DNA of 64,000 nucleotides from Cyanobacteria bacterium SZAS-4 (GCA_018266255.1 JAFEAT010000015.1:62001-126000); one strand, 5' to 3'; positions 15,323 to 24,867 are shown, counted from the stretch's first letter. Numbers and translations are program-made. The notes: generated from the sequence alone by a model not told the origin.

Positions 15323-16906
15323 CGGTTTCTCCCAGCCCAGGTCTTCCACAGCATCGTCAAACGTCGCTCGGCTGCGCTGGCAGTAGTGCAAACCGATCAT
15401 CGCTTGCTCCATTTTTAAGCGTCCCTGCTCCATTAACTCATTGCATTTGAGCGCGGCTTCGTAGGTGTTTGTATCAAGCTTCCCGGCAGCAGCCAGAATC
15501 TTCGAGACTTCGCCTCCGTGCTTGACCTTAACTTTTACCGCCGCCTGGAAATCTTGCTCTTGCAAAAGTCCCGCTTTCTTGATCAGGTCGATTGCTTTCA
15601 CTGCTTCAGGAGGCTCACTGGTACCATGTTTTCCCGTCTTGCCGAAGTGCTCGCGAATAAAGCCTTGAACGGCATCGTCTTTTGTCATTGCACCGTTGCG
15701 AACAACTTCCTGCAAATTCAACGCCGCTTTCAAAACGGCAATGCTGATCAATCCAGCTTCTACAAGTATCTGTCCAAGCGGAGGTGCCACAGCCTTCATA
15801 TCGCGAATATCATGGCGCGGAGGACTGGCAGAAAAGATGTTGGGATCGAGCGCGCCACCACGGTTGTGAGCGCGACGCACAGCTTCTGCGGCTTGGGAGG
15901 TAGACAGCGAGCCAGAGCGCACCATTTCTTGTAATTGCAGTGCGGAACTTAGTGTCGCATCTGGTATCAGACCTGCGTCAACAAGGAAGTTACCGAGCAA
16001 CACATTCGGACGTTTCTTGATCAAGTCATTATCGATTGGAACTGGAACCGGCGGCGGTGGGTCGCTGGGCGGAGAATATGGCGCAACTCCCGGCTGCACT
16101 GGAACAGTTTGCGCCGGTTGCGGATAGGGCGGATATGGAGGATAAGGCGGATAAGGTTGCTGTGTGCGCGGGTCGATATAAACCGGCGGCATCGCGTAAC
16201 CGGGCGGATAACCAGGTGGGTAGCCGTAACCTTGAGGCGGATACGGATACGGTGGCTGCGCGTAGCCTGGCGGATAGGCGTATCCAGGTGGATAGCCTTG
16301 TGGTGGGTAGCCCGGCGGTGGATAAGGCTGTTGCGGGTAAGGCTGACCAGCAGGTTGTGGCTGCTGCGCCGGAGCCGGTGCGGGTGCAGCTTGAGCCGGA
16401 GCGGCGGCTGGAGCAGGAGCCGGCGGAGTTGGAGCAGGCTCGGCAGGTTTCGGGCGAGCAAACTCATCTTGATCAGGCGGTTTGAGGAAGAATGGTTCTT
16501 CTTCCGCGCCTGGTCTTGGCGGCATGGGGAAGTTGTCATCGAACTCCATACTGGGTTTTACGGACCTGTCGATGACAAACTCGTCACTGCCTATTTGAGT
16601 GTTGACGTCAGCCGGCAATGAAAGACAGACAACGTCGTAAAGCAAGTCCAGATCTTCGAATGGAGAACTCCACATCACCCGAGAGGTGCTTCCATCGCCC
16701 TCGTAGAGCGTCCAGATGGGCTCGCCGCCGCCAAACTCGACACGCACCGTCATGCTGTATTGATAATCAGTCTTGGTCGATTTCCACGGTAGCTCAACCG
16801 TGCAGCCTTTTGCATTGCGAGCCTCCGTTAAAAGCGCACGCATATTGCTCATCTTCGGCAAGCCGCGCACGGCGTCTAAACGGATGTGTTTTTTAGGTTT
16901 ATACAT
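15320..16906 (-). CDS. Proline-rich adaptor: shared N-domain, GYPP linker, MshEN-like half modules (A)
   Basis: 528 residues, cytosolic. Residues about 15-100 form a domain also present in the proteins at 31004 and 37538 (LPKM...., G.TVELPW, WTLYEGD, W.....D...LLYD). Residues 120-290 are Pro/Ala-rich, with many PPGY and QGYPP repeats at 190-265. Helical repeats follow: LLGNFLVDAGL...LQLQ (303-326), PLGQILVEAGL...LNLQ (376-399), and a last unit (438-510) in which two motif halves are joined by the five-residue spacer KHGGE. It ends with LHYCQRSR and LGWEKP. The motif halves resemble MshEN, a cyclic-di-GMP-binding domain; the ligand here is inference. Transcribed alone. Confidence 0.8.
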   Translation of the reverse strand: MYKPKKHIRLDAVRGLPKMSNMRALLTEARNAKGCTVELPWKSTKTDYQYSMTVRVEFGGGEPIWTLYEGDGSTSRVMWSSPFEDLDLLYDVVCLSLPADVNTQIGSDEFVIDRSVKPSMEFDDNFPMPPRPGAEEEPFFLKPPDQDEFARPKPAEPAPTPPAPAPAAAPAQAAPAPAPAQQPQPAGQPYPQQPYPPPGYPPQGYPPGYAYPPGYAQPPYPYPPQGYGYPPGYPPGYAMPPVYIDPRTQQPYPPYPPYPPYPQPAQTVPVQPGVAPYSPPSDPPPPVPVPIDNDLIKKRPNVLLGNFLVDAGLIPDATLSSALQLQEMVRSGSLSTSQAAEAVRRAHNRGGALDPNIFSASPPRHDIRDMKAVAPPLGQILVEAGLISIAVLKAALNLQEVVRNGAMTKDDAVQGFIREHFGKTGKHGTSEPPEAVKAIDLIKKAGLLQEQDFQAAVKVKVKHGGEVSKILAAAGKLDTNTYEAALKCNELMEQGRLKMEQAMIGLHYCQRSRATFDDAVEDLGWEKP

Positions 16907-17008
16907 CTGCCGTCACTTGAAAAGGCTGATTGGTTCCACTGCTAAATATCTACCCAGCGAACTATATTAATCGACCCCGCGAAGATTGTGCGAAAATGCC
17001 CGAGAAGC

Positions 17009-17803
17009 TCAGCCACGCATCTCCATCAAATTTCCGGACTCATAGCGTCGCAATCCATAGTAAAAGACAAAAACACCCGCCGCAACCACTGCCGCAGAAC
17101 CCGCAACAGCAATCAGCGCATGGGATAGCGACAACTGCCGCAAAGCAATAATCGGGTAATAGCTGACGAACACAGCCGGAATGAGCGTATAGAGAAGAAT
17201 TTTGACCGCTCCTTCGAACAAAGTAGCGGGATAGGTGCTGAACGTAATCATTGCGTATCGCCATTGCTCGGCAAGCGATTCTGAGTTGCCCAGGAAAAAT
17301 GTCAAACTGCCGGTGAATATGCTGAAGCCGACGAACAAAAAGGCAATCGAAACAGTTAGTGCGACGAACAGTGCAAAGTGTGGCAGATCTGGTTTGACGA
17401 AAATCAAATAAACAATGTATCCAAAAATCGCGTCACCCCATGCGGTGGCACTCATTCTGCCGAGCAAAATATGCGGCAGAAGCGCTCGCGGATAAAGCAT
17501 CCACACATCGAGCTGCCCGCGTGCGATGAGCACCGCCAGTTGAAGCGCATTGCCGCAGACTGTGTGCGCCAGACCGAAACCAGATGCGGCGATACACCAC
17601 AAGGTCACGACGTCGTTTATGTCCCAACCACGCAAGACTTTAAATCGACCGAAAAACAAAACCCAGAACCAAACCCATATGCAATTGTTGATAAACATCG
17701 CAACCACTTGCGAATAAAATGCGCCTCGATATTCCAACTGCGCGTCGAGATTGAGGCGTGTGTAGGCTGCGGCAAGTTTGAGATAGTTCACTAAAGTGCG
17801 CAT
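17009..17803 (-). CDS. ABC-2 type exporter permease (COG3694-like)
   Basis: 264 residues with about six membrane helices and no signal peptide. Size, the N-terminal block (YLKLAAAYTRLNLDAQLEYR) and the gene order place it in the COG3694 (DUF990) permeases that pair with COG4587 permeases and COG4586 ATPases. The ATG abuts the stop of the preceding permease gene, so translation is coupled. The substrate of this export family is not established. The final gene of the four-gene unit at 17009-20516. Confidence 0.85.
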   Translation of the reverse strand: MRTLVNYLKLAAAYTRLNLDAQLEYRGAFYSQVVAMFINNCIWVWFWVLFFGRFKVLRGWDINDVVTLWCIAASGFGLAHTVCGNALQLAVLIARGQLDVWMLYPRALLPHILLGRMSATAWGDAIFGYIVYLIFVKPDLPHFALFVALTVSIAFLFVGFSIFTGSLTFFLGNSESLAEQWRYAMITFSTYPATLFEGAVKILLYTLIPAVFVSYYPIIALRQLSLSHALIAVAGSAAVVAAGVFVFYYGLRRYESGNLMEMRG

Positions 17804-18613
17804 TCAGCCTCCATTTGCAAAGACGCGGCGAGAGGCGATACGAAAAACAAAAGCGACGGCGAGAGCAAAGAAAATGCAAGCGACAACTTGACGGAACAAA
17901 ATGTCCTGATAAAAAGCAAGATCCGGTGAGACAAACAATCGGGCCGGTCCATAAACAACAGCCGAGAACGGAAGCATTTTAAGAGTGGCTTGCCAACTGT
18001 CTGGAAAGAGCTCGAGTGGAATCAACATTCCACCCAGAATCATCGTCATACGAGAATAAATCAGAACCAATCCATTCGTATCTTCCAGCCAAAATGCCGC
18101 TAACCCGATCAAAAAATTCCCGAGGAAATCAATAACAAAAGCCAACGGTAACACTGTCAGGAAACAGAAAAAGCCGAGCCAATTCATCGGAACAAAACCA
18201 ACAAAGACCACTGAAATCAGCGCTCCAACCGACATGTTGACGAAAAATCTTACAGCTCGCTCGCCCAGCGTGTTGAACAAACAGTAGAGCGGATAAGAGA
18301 GTGGTCGAATGAAGTGAATAGAAATTGCGCCAGTGCGCACATCTTGATCGACACTTTGAGCAACGCGTGGGCCAGAAAGAATGATCGACTCCGTAATCGC
18401 CAGATACCATAGCATTTGCGGAAGTGACAACCCGCCCAATGTCTGCGAGCCAGTTTCACTGTACGTGACTTGCCACAAGCGCAGAAAAATGTACAAAATC
18501 ACGCCGAGAAAAAATACCCGACTGCCAATCTCGGCAAGATATGCCAGATTTGATTTGGCAGAAGTGAGAGAAATCCACCAGTACTTATCTGCAACTGTGA
18601 TGCCGCTACTCAC
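17804..18613 (-). CDS. ABC-2 type exporter permease (COG4587-like)
   Basis: 269 residues, six predicted membrane helices, starting with GTG at 18613 inside the end of the ATPase gene (8-base overlap, typical of coupled translation). Blocks such as LAEIGSRVFFLGVILYIFL and LEDTNGLVLIYSRMTMILGG fit the COG4587 family. It forms the membrane part of the exporter together with the next permease. Nothing unusual in length. Confidence 0.85.
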   Translation of the reverse strand: MSSGITVADKYWWISLTSAKSNLAYLAEIGSRVFFLGVILYIFLRLWQVTYSETGSQTLGGLSLPQMLWYLAITESIILSGPRVAQSVDQDVRTGAISIHFIRPLSYPLYCLFNTLGERAVRFFVNMSVGALISVVFVGFVPMNWLGFFCFLTVLPLAFVIDFLGNFLIGLAAFWLEDTNGLVLIYSRMTMILGGMLIPLELFPDSWQATLKMLPFSAVVYGPARLFVSPDLAFYQDILFRQVVACIFFALAVAFVFRIASRRVFANGG

Positions 18614-19595
18614 CGTCTTCTTCTCCGGTCGAAGGCTGTGGTGGCTGGCTGTATATGTGAGCGATCACTTCTTCGAGTGGTGGATCCTCAATCGTTATGT
18701 CTGCAACTGAACCCGCTTTGAGAATGTGCTCCATGACCGCTTCGATTGCCGTTACCTGCGTATCCACTTCCAGGCGAACCGCATACTGACTGGATTTAAC
18801 GATAGTGGCACCAGGAAAATCTAGAGCCGCTGGATTATCGTGATACTTCACAGATAAAACTTTTGCACCTAGATATTGGCGGCGCATCGAAGAAACTTTG
18901 TCATCAAGCACGACTTTGCCGTGATTGACGACAACAACGCGGCGCGCCACATACTCGATGTCGCCTGCATCGTGGCTTGTTAGAAAAACAGTAATGCCTT
19001 CCTCTTTGTTCCACTCGCGAATCAAGTCGCGCAATTCTTGACGCGCCATCACATCTAACCCGATAGTCGGTTCATCCAGAAACAGAACACGCGGATGGTG
19101 CAATAGGCTAGCAGCAATTTCGGCACGCATTCGCTGACCGAGAGAGAGCTTGCGAACCTGCGTGTCTAGAAAAGTACCGATGCCGAATCGTTCGATCAGC
19201 ATATCGCGCCGCTTCGTATAATCGTTTTTCGGCAACTCGTAAATCTTTCCCAACAACTCGAAAGTATCCCGCGGAGGCAAGTGATACCAGAGCTGCGAAC
19301 GTTGTCCAAAGACTGCACCTATCTGCCTGACTAGCTTCTTACGGTCTGTCCATGGAACCCAGCCCAAAACAGTGGCACTACCGGCGGTGGGGCGAAGTAT
19401 GCCTGTCAGAATCTTGATCGTGGTTGATTTCCCAGCCCCGTTTGGTCCAATAAACGCGACAGATTGACCAGATGGAATTGAAAGCGAAATATCATCGACT
19501 GCCACAACCTCAGACGAAGTGCGCTTCAGCCCCTTGCCTGTCTGCAGGGTAAAGGTCTTACGCAAGTTTTCGATTGTTACTGCCGCGTCTGACAA
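18606..19595 (-). CDS. ABC exporter ATPase (COG4586-like)
   Basis: 329 residues. It carries Walker A GPNGAGKST, Q-loop GAVFGQRSQL, signature LSLGQRMRAEIA, Walker B VLFLDEPTIGLD and the H-loop TSHDAGDIE, so it should hydrolyse ATP. The region after residue 235 is the extra C-terminal domain seen in exporter ATPases of this group. The only in-frame start is TTG at 19595, 12 bases after the stop of the TPR gene. With the two overlapping permeases it makes a complete ABC-2 exporter; the substrate is unknown. COG4586-type ATPases are often annotated as daunorubicin/antibiotic transporters, which is not support for such a substrate here. Confidence 0.92.
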   Translation of the reverse strand: MSDAAVTIENLRKTFTLQTGKGLKRTSSEVVAVDDISLSIPSGQSVAFIGPNGAGKSTTIKILTGILRPTAGSATVLGWVPWTDRKKLVRQIGAVFGQRSQLWYHLPPRDTFELLGKIYELPKNDYTKRRDMLIERFGIGTFLDTQVRKLSLGQRMRAEIAASLLHHPRVLFLDEPTIGLDVMARQELRDLIREWNKEEGITVFLTSHDAGDIEYVARRVVVVNHGKVVLDDKVSSMRRQYLGAKVLSVKYHDNPAALDFPGATIVKSSQYAVRLEVDTQVTAIEAVMEHILKAGSVADITIEDPPLEEVIAHIYSQPPQPSTGEEDGE

Positions 19596-19607
19596 ATTAT
19601 TCGTCGC

Positions 19608-20516
19608 TTATTTGTTGGTCACGCTTTGAATCGTTGAAGTTTTTCCAGATGGCTTAGAATCAGCAGCCGGAGTCAGCTCATAGTTACGCACATAGAGATT
19701 CGTTCCAGAAGGAGAGAGATGTAGCTTTCCAGCCTTCGCCTGCTCGTTCATCTGATCTTGCAAAGACGCTGCTGTGTTTTGAATCTCAGTGTTCTGGCGT
19801 GCGCCAACATCGAGGTAGGAAGACTTTTGTGAGTCGTACAATTTCCTCAGATTTTCGAGAGTCTTGTTGTCATCACTAGTCAATGATGGTTGAACAATTC
19901 TTCCACGTCGAGTGATGTAGCGGCTGGAATCGAGCATATCGTTTTTGCTTTTCTCAACAAATCGCTCGCCTTGTTTTCCAGCGTCTTCACTGGCCAGGCG
20001 ACTCTGCTCACTACGCAAATTTTTCAGGTCTTCAGCTTGCTTCTCTAGCATTGTTTTCGGTTTAGGTGTCTCCACGACTGCACCTGGCAGTCGTCCGGAA
20101 GACGGAGGCAGAGCGCTCGAATTCGCACCAGGTAGAGCACCGAGTGGAGTAGCTGACGGTTTCTTTTCCACAGGTCCGTCGGGATCGAATCCATAAATCT
20201 CCAGCGCCTGCTTGGCGAATCGACCAACTTCTTTCGTCGGTTCTAAGGCATAAGCTATTCGAAATTCGCGCACTGCAGCTTCCTGTTGCTTCATGTGGGC
20301 GTAACAGCTGCCGAGATAATAGTGCAATGTCGCGTTGTTGAAATCTGTCGAAAGAGCGCCGCCAAAGTGACCAGACGCATCTGAGTAGTTGCCTGCTGCG
20401 TAATCAGCCATTCCTTCTTTCAAAAAATCGGTAGCGAGCGAGGCTTGTGGAAACGCCACAACCATGAAGAGAAAAAGCAAAAATTTTGTGGCTCGATGCG
20501 CCAGTGCCGGGTTCAT
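19608..20516 (-). CDS. Secreted TPR protein upstream of ABC exporter
   Basis: 302 residues from the ATG at 20516 (AGG 9 bases upstream; TTG at 20525 is weaker). A signal peptide or anchor covers about 8-30 (KFLLFLFMVVAFPQASLATDF). Two to three TPRs follow at 32-105 (DYAAGNYSDASGHFGGAL, CYAHMKQQEAAVREFRIAY), then a Pro/Ser/Lys-rich region and a helical coiled-coil part at about 155-265 (MLEKQAEDLKNLRSEQSRLA). It lies 12 bases before the ATPase gene and is probably co-transcribed, so an extracytoplasmic partner of the exporter is possible. Confidence 0.75.
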   Translation of the reverse strand: MNPALAHRATKFLLFLFMVVAFPQASLATDFLKEGMADYAAGNYSDASGHFGGALSTDFNNATLHYYLGSCYAHMKQQEAAVREFRIAYALEPTKEVGRFAKQALEIYGFDPDGPVEKKPSATPLGALPGANSSALPPSSGRLPGAVVETPKPKTMLEKQAEDLKNLRSEQSRLASEDAGKQGERFVEKSKNDMLDSSRYITRRGRIVQPSLTSDDNKTLENLRKLYDSQKSSYLDVGARQNTEIQNTAASLQDQMNEQAKAGKLHLSPSGTNLYVRNYELTPAADSKPSGKTSTIQSVTNK

Positions 20517-20608
20517 ATCAAACAACCTGAGTTGGTGGAATCAACTTCCACTCATAATATTATGCCCAGCGTGGATGTTTCGTAGACTTTGGCACTTTCA
20601 GGCGGGCG

Positions 20609-21814
20609 TCAGTCCTCGAGAGACTTGGACTTAGCCAAATCGGCCTTAGCCTGCTCTGTTTTGCCGAGCTTTTCATAAACTTTGGCCCGCTCAATAAACC
20701 ACTGTGAACTGGTTGGATCGGTGTTGAGCAGTGCGCTGTAATCGCGCAAAGATGCTGGGCAATCATTTAACTCGAAGGAAACGCGAGCCCGCTTTGCCAA
20801 CGCTTCCGTGCTTTTAGGTTCGATGCGGCAAACCCAGTCAACATAGACCTTCGCAGTTTTGTAGTCGTGCACTTTTTCACACGCTTCGATCAATGAAAAG
20901 ATGGCCAATTTGTCTGTACCAGAAAGCCTTCTAGTAAATTCACAGTGAGCAACGTAAGGCTTCAACACCTCAATCGTTTTCTTCGGCTGTCCAGTCTTTT
21001 CGTAGGCGAGCGCGAGGAGACGCCTGGATTTTTTACCGAATTCTTCAACGTTTTCCAGCTCGGAACCTTTGATGGCGTCCGGAATAGACTCTGCATACAT
21101 TTTTTTGCCCGAGTATAAGTGAGCTCGTCGGAAGTATGCATACTGGCTCTGGGGGCTCAGCTTGATTGCACGATTGTAATCAGCCAACGCCGCTGGAAAT
21201 TTCCCCGCTTCATCCAGGAAGTCTGCGCGCATTATGTAATATCGCGCGCTGTTCGGATTTTTTGCAATGACTTTATCGTAAAAGACCTCCGCCTTCTTAG
21301 ACTCACCGGCACCGACGTAGCCTATCGCCATGTATTGATCGTAGGCATTCGGTGTCGGGTCAAGTGTTTGAGCCTTTTTTATTTCAGCCAGCCCGCGCTC
21401 TAATTCATCGGCATAACACAAGCTACAACCGAGAAAAGCATGGGCCAGGGCGTTGTTTGGATTGAGCCGAATGGCAGTGAGCAACTGGTTTTGTGCTGGC
21501 AGATATTTTCTCGATAAAAACAGTCCATAGCCGCGCCACATCGCCGCTAAAGATGGATTAGGAGCAAGGTCGGCAGTGTGCGCGTATTTATCCGAGGCGT
21601 ACCCATCGTACGCCTCGTGCGTTCTGGCCTCAAGCAAAGAGGCAGCATAGTCCTTCTCTGACGACTTGCCGATCAACTTCAGCGTCGTGCCGTACAAAGC
21701 CTGATCATAAGCCTTTGTAGCTTGCTCGAGCTGGGGTGCGCCACCTTTAGCCAATGCTCCGTTCAGCACAAGGCACTGGGCCAGCAAGAATAGAGAAAGT
21801 CGAAATTTTGCCAT
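20609..21814 (-). CDS. Secreted TPR-repeat protein
   Basis: 401 residues. A signal peptide spans about 1-22 (FLLAQCLVLNGALAKGG). Almost the entire mature protein is TPR helices, at least eight units between about 85 and 395, with classical lines such as ALAHAFLGCSLCYADELERG, SARYYIMRADFLDEAGKFPA and QYAYFRRAHLYSGKKMYAES. No catalytic domain is seen. It is probably a protein-interaction scaffold outside the cytoplasm. It is divergent from the orphan histidine kinase with a 79-base gap and is about 90 bases upstream of the TPR/ABC unit in the same direction. Confidence 0.8.
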   Translation of the reverse strand: MAKFRLSLFLLAQCLVLNGALAKGGAPQLEQATKAYDQALYGTTLKLIGKSSEKDYAASLLEARTHEAYDGYASDKYAHTADLAPNPSLAAMWRGYGLFLSRKYLPAQNQLLTAIRLNPNNALAHAFLGCSLCYADELERGLAEIKKAQTLDPTPNAYDQYMAIGYVGAGESKKAEVFYDKVIAKNPNSARYYIMRADFLDEAGKFPAALADYNRAIKLSPQSQYAYFRRAHLYSGKKMYAESIPDAIKGSELENVEEFGKKSRRLLALAYEKTGQPKKTIEVLKPYVAHCEFTRRLSGTDKLAIFSLIEACEKVHDYKTAKVYVDWVCRIEPKSTEALAKRARVSFELNDCPASLRDYSALLNTDPTSSQWFIERAKVYEKLGKTEQAKADLAKSKSLED

Positions 21815-21893
21815 TGCTGTAAATATGAAGGTCCTGGTGATACGTTAACATAGCATCGGTGCAAACGCCCCGATAAATGCTGGAAAACCAAAG

Positions 21894-23696
21894 TTGAACC
21901 TGAGATTGACTCAAAAAGCGATGATGCTGGTGGCGGTGCCACTGATATTTGAGTTGGGGTTTGTTTCCGTACTCCTCTATCAATTAAAAGCGTTTGACAT
22001 CGAGTTAGCGGCAGAACATTTGGATCGAGATGTATTGACGGACGTGAACCTTGAACTGAAGTGCCTTCTTCAAGCTGCAGGCGCGATGGGGATGTATCAA
22101 GTTCATCGCGATGACAAATATAAAAATCAGTACAAAAATGCACTCGACGATTTAAGAAAATATCGCAACGAGCTGGGCGAAAAACTCAAATATGATCATA
22201 GTGAAGATTTGAATGCTTTTGCTAAAGCGACCGATGATGTAGTGCAGGCGCTGGACGACACGGATGAATTAGTCAACTCTGGCGACCGAATCGATCGCAT
22301 GCGCTCGATGATCAAAGCAGATAAATTACTGCGCCGCATGGATCGAGCCGGAAATACTGTTATCGATCGCTGCCTGGCTGTCAATAAACTACAGCGCGAG
22401 CAAGAGGTGCAAAGCAGAGCCGCAATCGAAATGCTGATTTTAGCTAGCGCAATTTTCAGCATCGTGTTGGCCATTGTGTTAGCGCGTTACTTCAACCACG
22501 GAACATCGCGACGTTTGCATGTGCTGCTGGAAAACACTTATCAGCTGGCAATGGAGAAACCGTTGCAACCCCCTCTGCAAGGCAACGACGAAATTGCCAT
22601 CATAGATGGTGGCTTTCACCGCATGGCTGAGTCGCTGCTCGATGCGCGCACTAAAGAGCAAGCACTGACCGAAAACGCGTTAGACGTGATCTGCTCACTG
22701 GATGAGCGCGGCAAGTTCACCAAAATGAATCAAGCGGTGAAGGGTGTTTGGGGCTATGATGCTGACGAACTGATGGGCAGAACGATCGTCTCATTAGTCG
22801 AGCCATCAGAAGTTGAACGAACAAATCAAGCCCTGGAAGAGGTAATCTCGGGAAAATCCACTGCACCGTTCGAGCTGAAGATGCGACGCAAAGACCAGAC
22901 TACATGCGATATGTCATGGTCTGCGCGTTGGTCAGAATCGGACAAGTCTTTATTCTGCGTTGCGCATGACATTTCCGAAAGAAAAAGATTGGAACGAATG
23001 AAACAAGAAGTGGTGGCCATGGTCAGTCATGACTTGCGTTCACCGCTAACCTCTATTCAAGCCATGTTCGACCTGTTGGAAGCAGGAGTTTTAGGACAGC
23101 TCAACGACAAAGGCGAAGACAAAATTCGGCGGTCTAGCGCTTCGTTGAACAGGTTGATTTCTATGATCAACGATTTGCTCGACATGGAAAAATTAGAATC
23201 AGGAATGTTTGAACTGGAGCTAGCCAACGTAGCCTTCAACACAATGTCAGCGCACGCACTTGAAGCAGTTCAAACATCAGCCGAGCAAAAGAAAATTCAA
23301 TTGAACGTAGACGCTTCAGAAGCAAGCGTTTATTGCGATGGCGATAGAATCGTGCGAGTGCTGATTAATTTTTTATCCAATGCGATCAAGTTTTCACCTG
23401 AAAACTCAACTATAAGACTGGCCATTTCACAGGCTGAAGACACCACGGAAATCGAAGTCATCGACCAGGGCAAGGGCATTCCAGCGGATCAACTCGAGTC
23501 TGTCTTTGAGAGATTCAAGCAAGTAGAACGTGCGGACGAAACGATGAAAGGCGGGTCGGGACTGGGGCTGGCGATCTGTAAAGCTATCGTCGAAGCTCAC
23601 CACGGTTCAATCGGCGTAAGAAGCGAAATCGGTCAAGGCAGTACGTTCTGGATTCGTTTGCCCTGTAAAAAATCGAACGAAAAGGCGAACAGTTGA
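21894..23696 (+). CDS. Orphan membrane PAS histidine kinase
   Basis: 600 residues from a TTG start at 21894; this start is supported because the encoded N-terminus (NLRLTQKAMMLVAVPLIFELGF) lines up with that of the kinase at 10185. TM1 is near 9-27, an extracytoplasmic helical domain of about 150 residues follows, TM2 near 182-202, HAMP-like linker, one PAS (about 258-365), HisKA with H379 in MVSHDLRSPL, and HATPase_c with NFLSNAIKFS, DQGKGIP and GGSGLGLAI. It has one PAS fewer than its paralogue. No response regulator gene is adjacent, so its partner is unknown. Confidence 0.9.
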   Translation: MNLRLTQKAMMLVAVPLIFELGFVSVLLYQLKAFDIELAAEHLDRDVLTDVNLELKCLLQAAGAMGMYQVHRDDKYKNQYKNALDDLRKYRNELGEKLKYDHSEDLNAFAKATDDVVQALDDTDELVNSGDRIDRMRSMIKADKLLRRMDRAGNTVIDRCLAVNKLQREQEVQSRAAIEMLILASAIFSIVLAIVLARYFNHGTSRRLHVLLENTYQLAMEKPLQPPLQGNDEIAIIDGGFHRMAESLLDARTKEQALTENALDVICSLDERGKFTKMNQAVKGVWGYDADELMGRTIVSLVEPSEVERTNQALEEVISGKSTAPFELKMRRKDQTTCDMSWSARWSESDKSLFCVAHDISERKRLERMKQEVVAMVSHDLRSPLTSIQAMFDLLEAGVLGQLNDKGEDKIRRSSASLNRLISMINDLLDMEKLESGMFELELANVAFNTMSAHALEAVQTSAEQKKIQLNVDASEASVYCDGDRIVRVLINFLSNAIKFSPENSTIRLAISQAEDTTEIEVIDQGKGIPADQLESVFERFKQVERADETMKGGSGLGLAICKAIVEAHHGSIGVRSEIGQGSTFWIRLPCKKSNEKANS

Positions 23697-23827
23697 GGAA
23701 CGGCAACATTTAGGACGCTACAATCTCGCAATTTTACGGCCGATCCTGTTGGCATTTGCGCCTCTATGTCGGACAATGCTTACTGCGGTACCGTCGACTG
23801 TCGTACTGCGTGTTGAATCAGAGGGAA

Positions 23828-24799
23828 ATGATTGTGGAGAACGAACCAGCTAAGACTCCGCTCGATACGGGAAAGCAAAATCCAATCCCAAAGTCGATGC
23901 GAACATGGATACTGCCATTCACCCGCTTTCATCGCATCCCTGTTTTCAAAAGAGTTTGGCTCTATCTCGCGGTCATGGCGATCTACTGTGCCGGCGTAGA
24001 TTGGGTAACCGACCACGAACTGAGAGCTGCAGCGGTCTTCAAAGAGATCGGCGCCGCCGCTTACACCAGCGTAATTCTTGGTCTCTTGCTGGTTTTCCGC
24101 ACCAACTCGGCGTATGAGCGCTGGTGGGAAGGAAGAAAATTGTGGGGACAGTTAGTCAACGAATCTCGCAACATGTGCCTGAAAGTGAAGATTCTGGCAG
24201 AGGCGCCAAAAGCCGACCAAAATCGTTTTGGAGAATTGCTCATCTCCTTCGCGTTCGGGCTCAAGCACCACTTGCGCGACAGCCGTCCTACCAAGACAGT
24301 GCATAGCGTCGAACTCGACCCGACTGCCAACATACCTGTCGCCATGACGGGCGAACTCTACAAACTCATGGTGAAGTGGCAGAAAGAAGGTCTGATCGAC
24401 GGTTTCACACGCATGCAACTTGATGCGCACATCAAGACCTTGATGGATATTCTTGGCAGTTGCGAAAGAATTAGAAGCTCACCACTGGCGGTTTCATATC
24501 GCGCCTTCTTACGCCAGGGTATCGCGCTGCAACTATTCGCTCTTCCCTGGTTCGTGCCACCTGATGTAACTTACATTTTCAGCATGCCGATCATCTTGAT
24601 CGGTGCTTATTTCTTGATCGGTTTGGAGCTGATTGCCGAAGACATCGAAGATCCTTTCGGTGATGACGGCGACGATTTACCGCTCGATCACATTTGCGAA
24701 AATATTCAGAAAACCATTACGGAAATTCTGGAGCTACCAAAACAGAGATTCACTGCGGCTTTCAAACAGCCAAAGCTTGACCCGCTCAAGCACCACTAG
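23828..24799 (+). CDS. Bestrophin-like anion channel (UPF0187/YneE type)
   Basis: 323 residues from the ATG at 23828, preceded by GAGGGAA; the upstream extension to 23756 has no site. The family block FRTNSAYERWWEGRKLWG (near 95-112) is diagnostic of bacterial bestrophins. Membrane helices lie near 41-58, 73-92, 232-250 and 252-275, and the acidic EDIEDPFGDDGDDLPLDHI near 278-296 corresponds to the cytoplasmic gate/Ca-clasp region of the family. Function is probably passive ion conductance across the inner membrane. It is transcribed in the direction of the orphan kinase, 131 bases after it. Confidence 0.9.
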   Translation: MIVENEPAKTPLDTGKQNPIPKSMRTWILPFTRFHRIPVFKRVWLYLAVMAIYCAGVDWVTDHELRAAAVFKEIGAAAYTSVILGLLLVFRTNSAYERWWEGRKLWGQLVNESRNMCLKVKILAEAPKADQNRFGELLISFAFGLKHHLRDSRPTKTVHSVELDPTANIPVAMTGELYKLMVKWQKEGLIDGFTRMQLDAHIKTLMDILGSCERIRSSPLAVSYRAFLRQGIALQLFALPWFVPPDVTYIFSMPIILIGAYFLIGLELIAEDIEDPFGDDGDDLPLDHICENIQKTITEILELPKQRFTAAFKQPKLDPLKHH

Positions 24800-24867
24800 A
24801 GCACTAAATTTAAGACCACTAAGTCTGAAAATCCATAATTCGTAAAATCAAAGAGCGAACAAATGCA

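Noticed and set aside
16021-16621. Long open frames on both strands opposite the GYPP-coding stretch
   Set aside because: They are low-complexity Arg/Leu/Trp or His/Arg translations of Pro-rich codons in shifted frames; the Pro-rich frame has a real start, stop and a paralogue.
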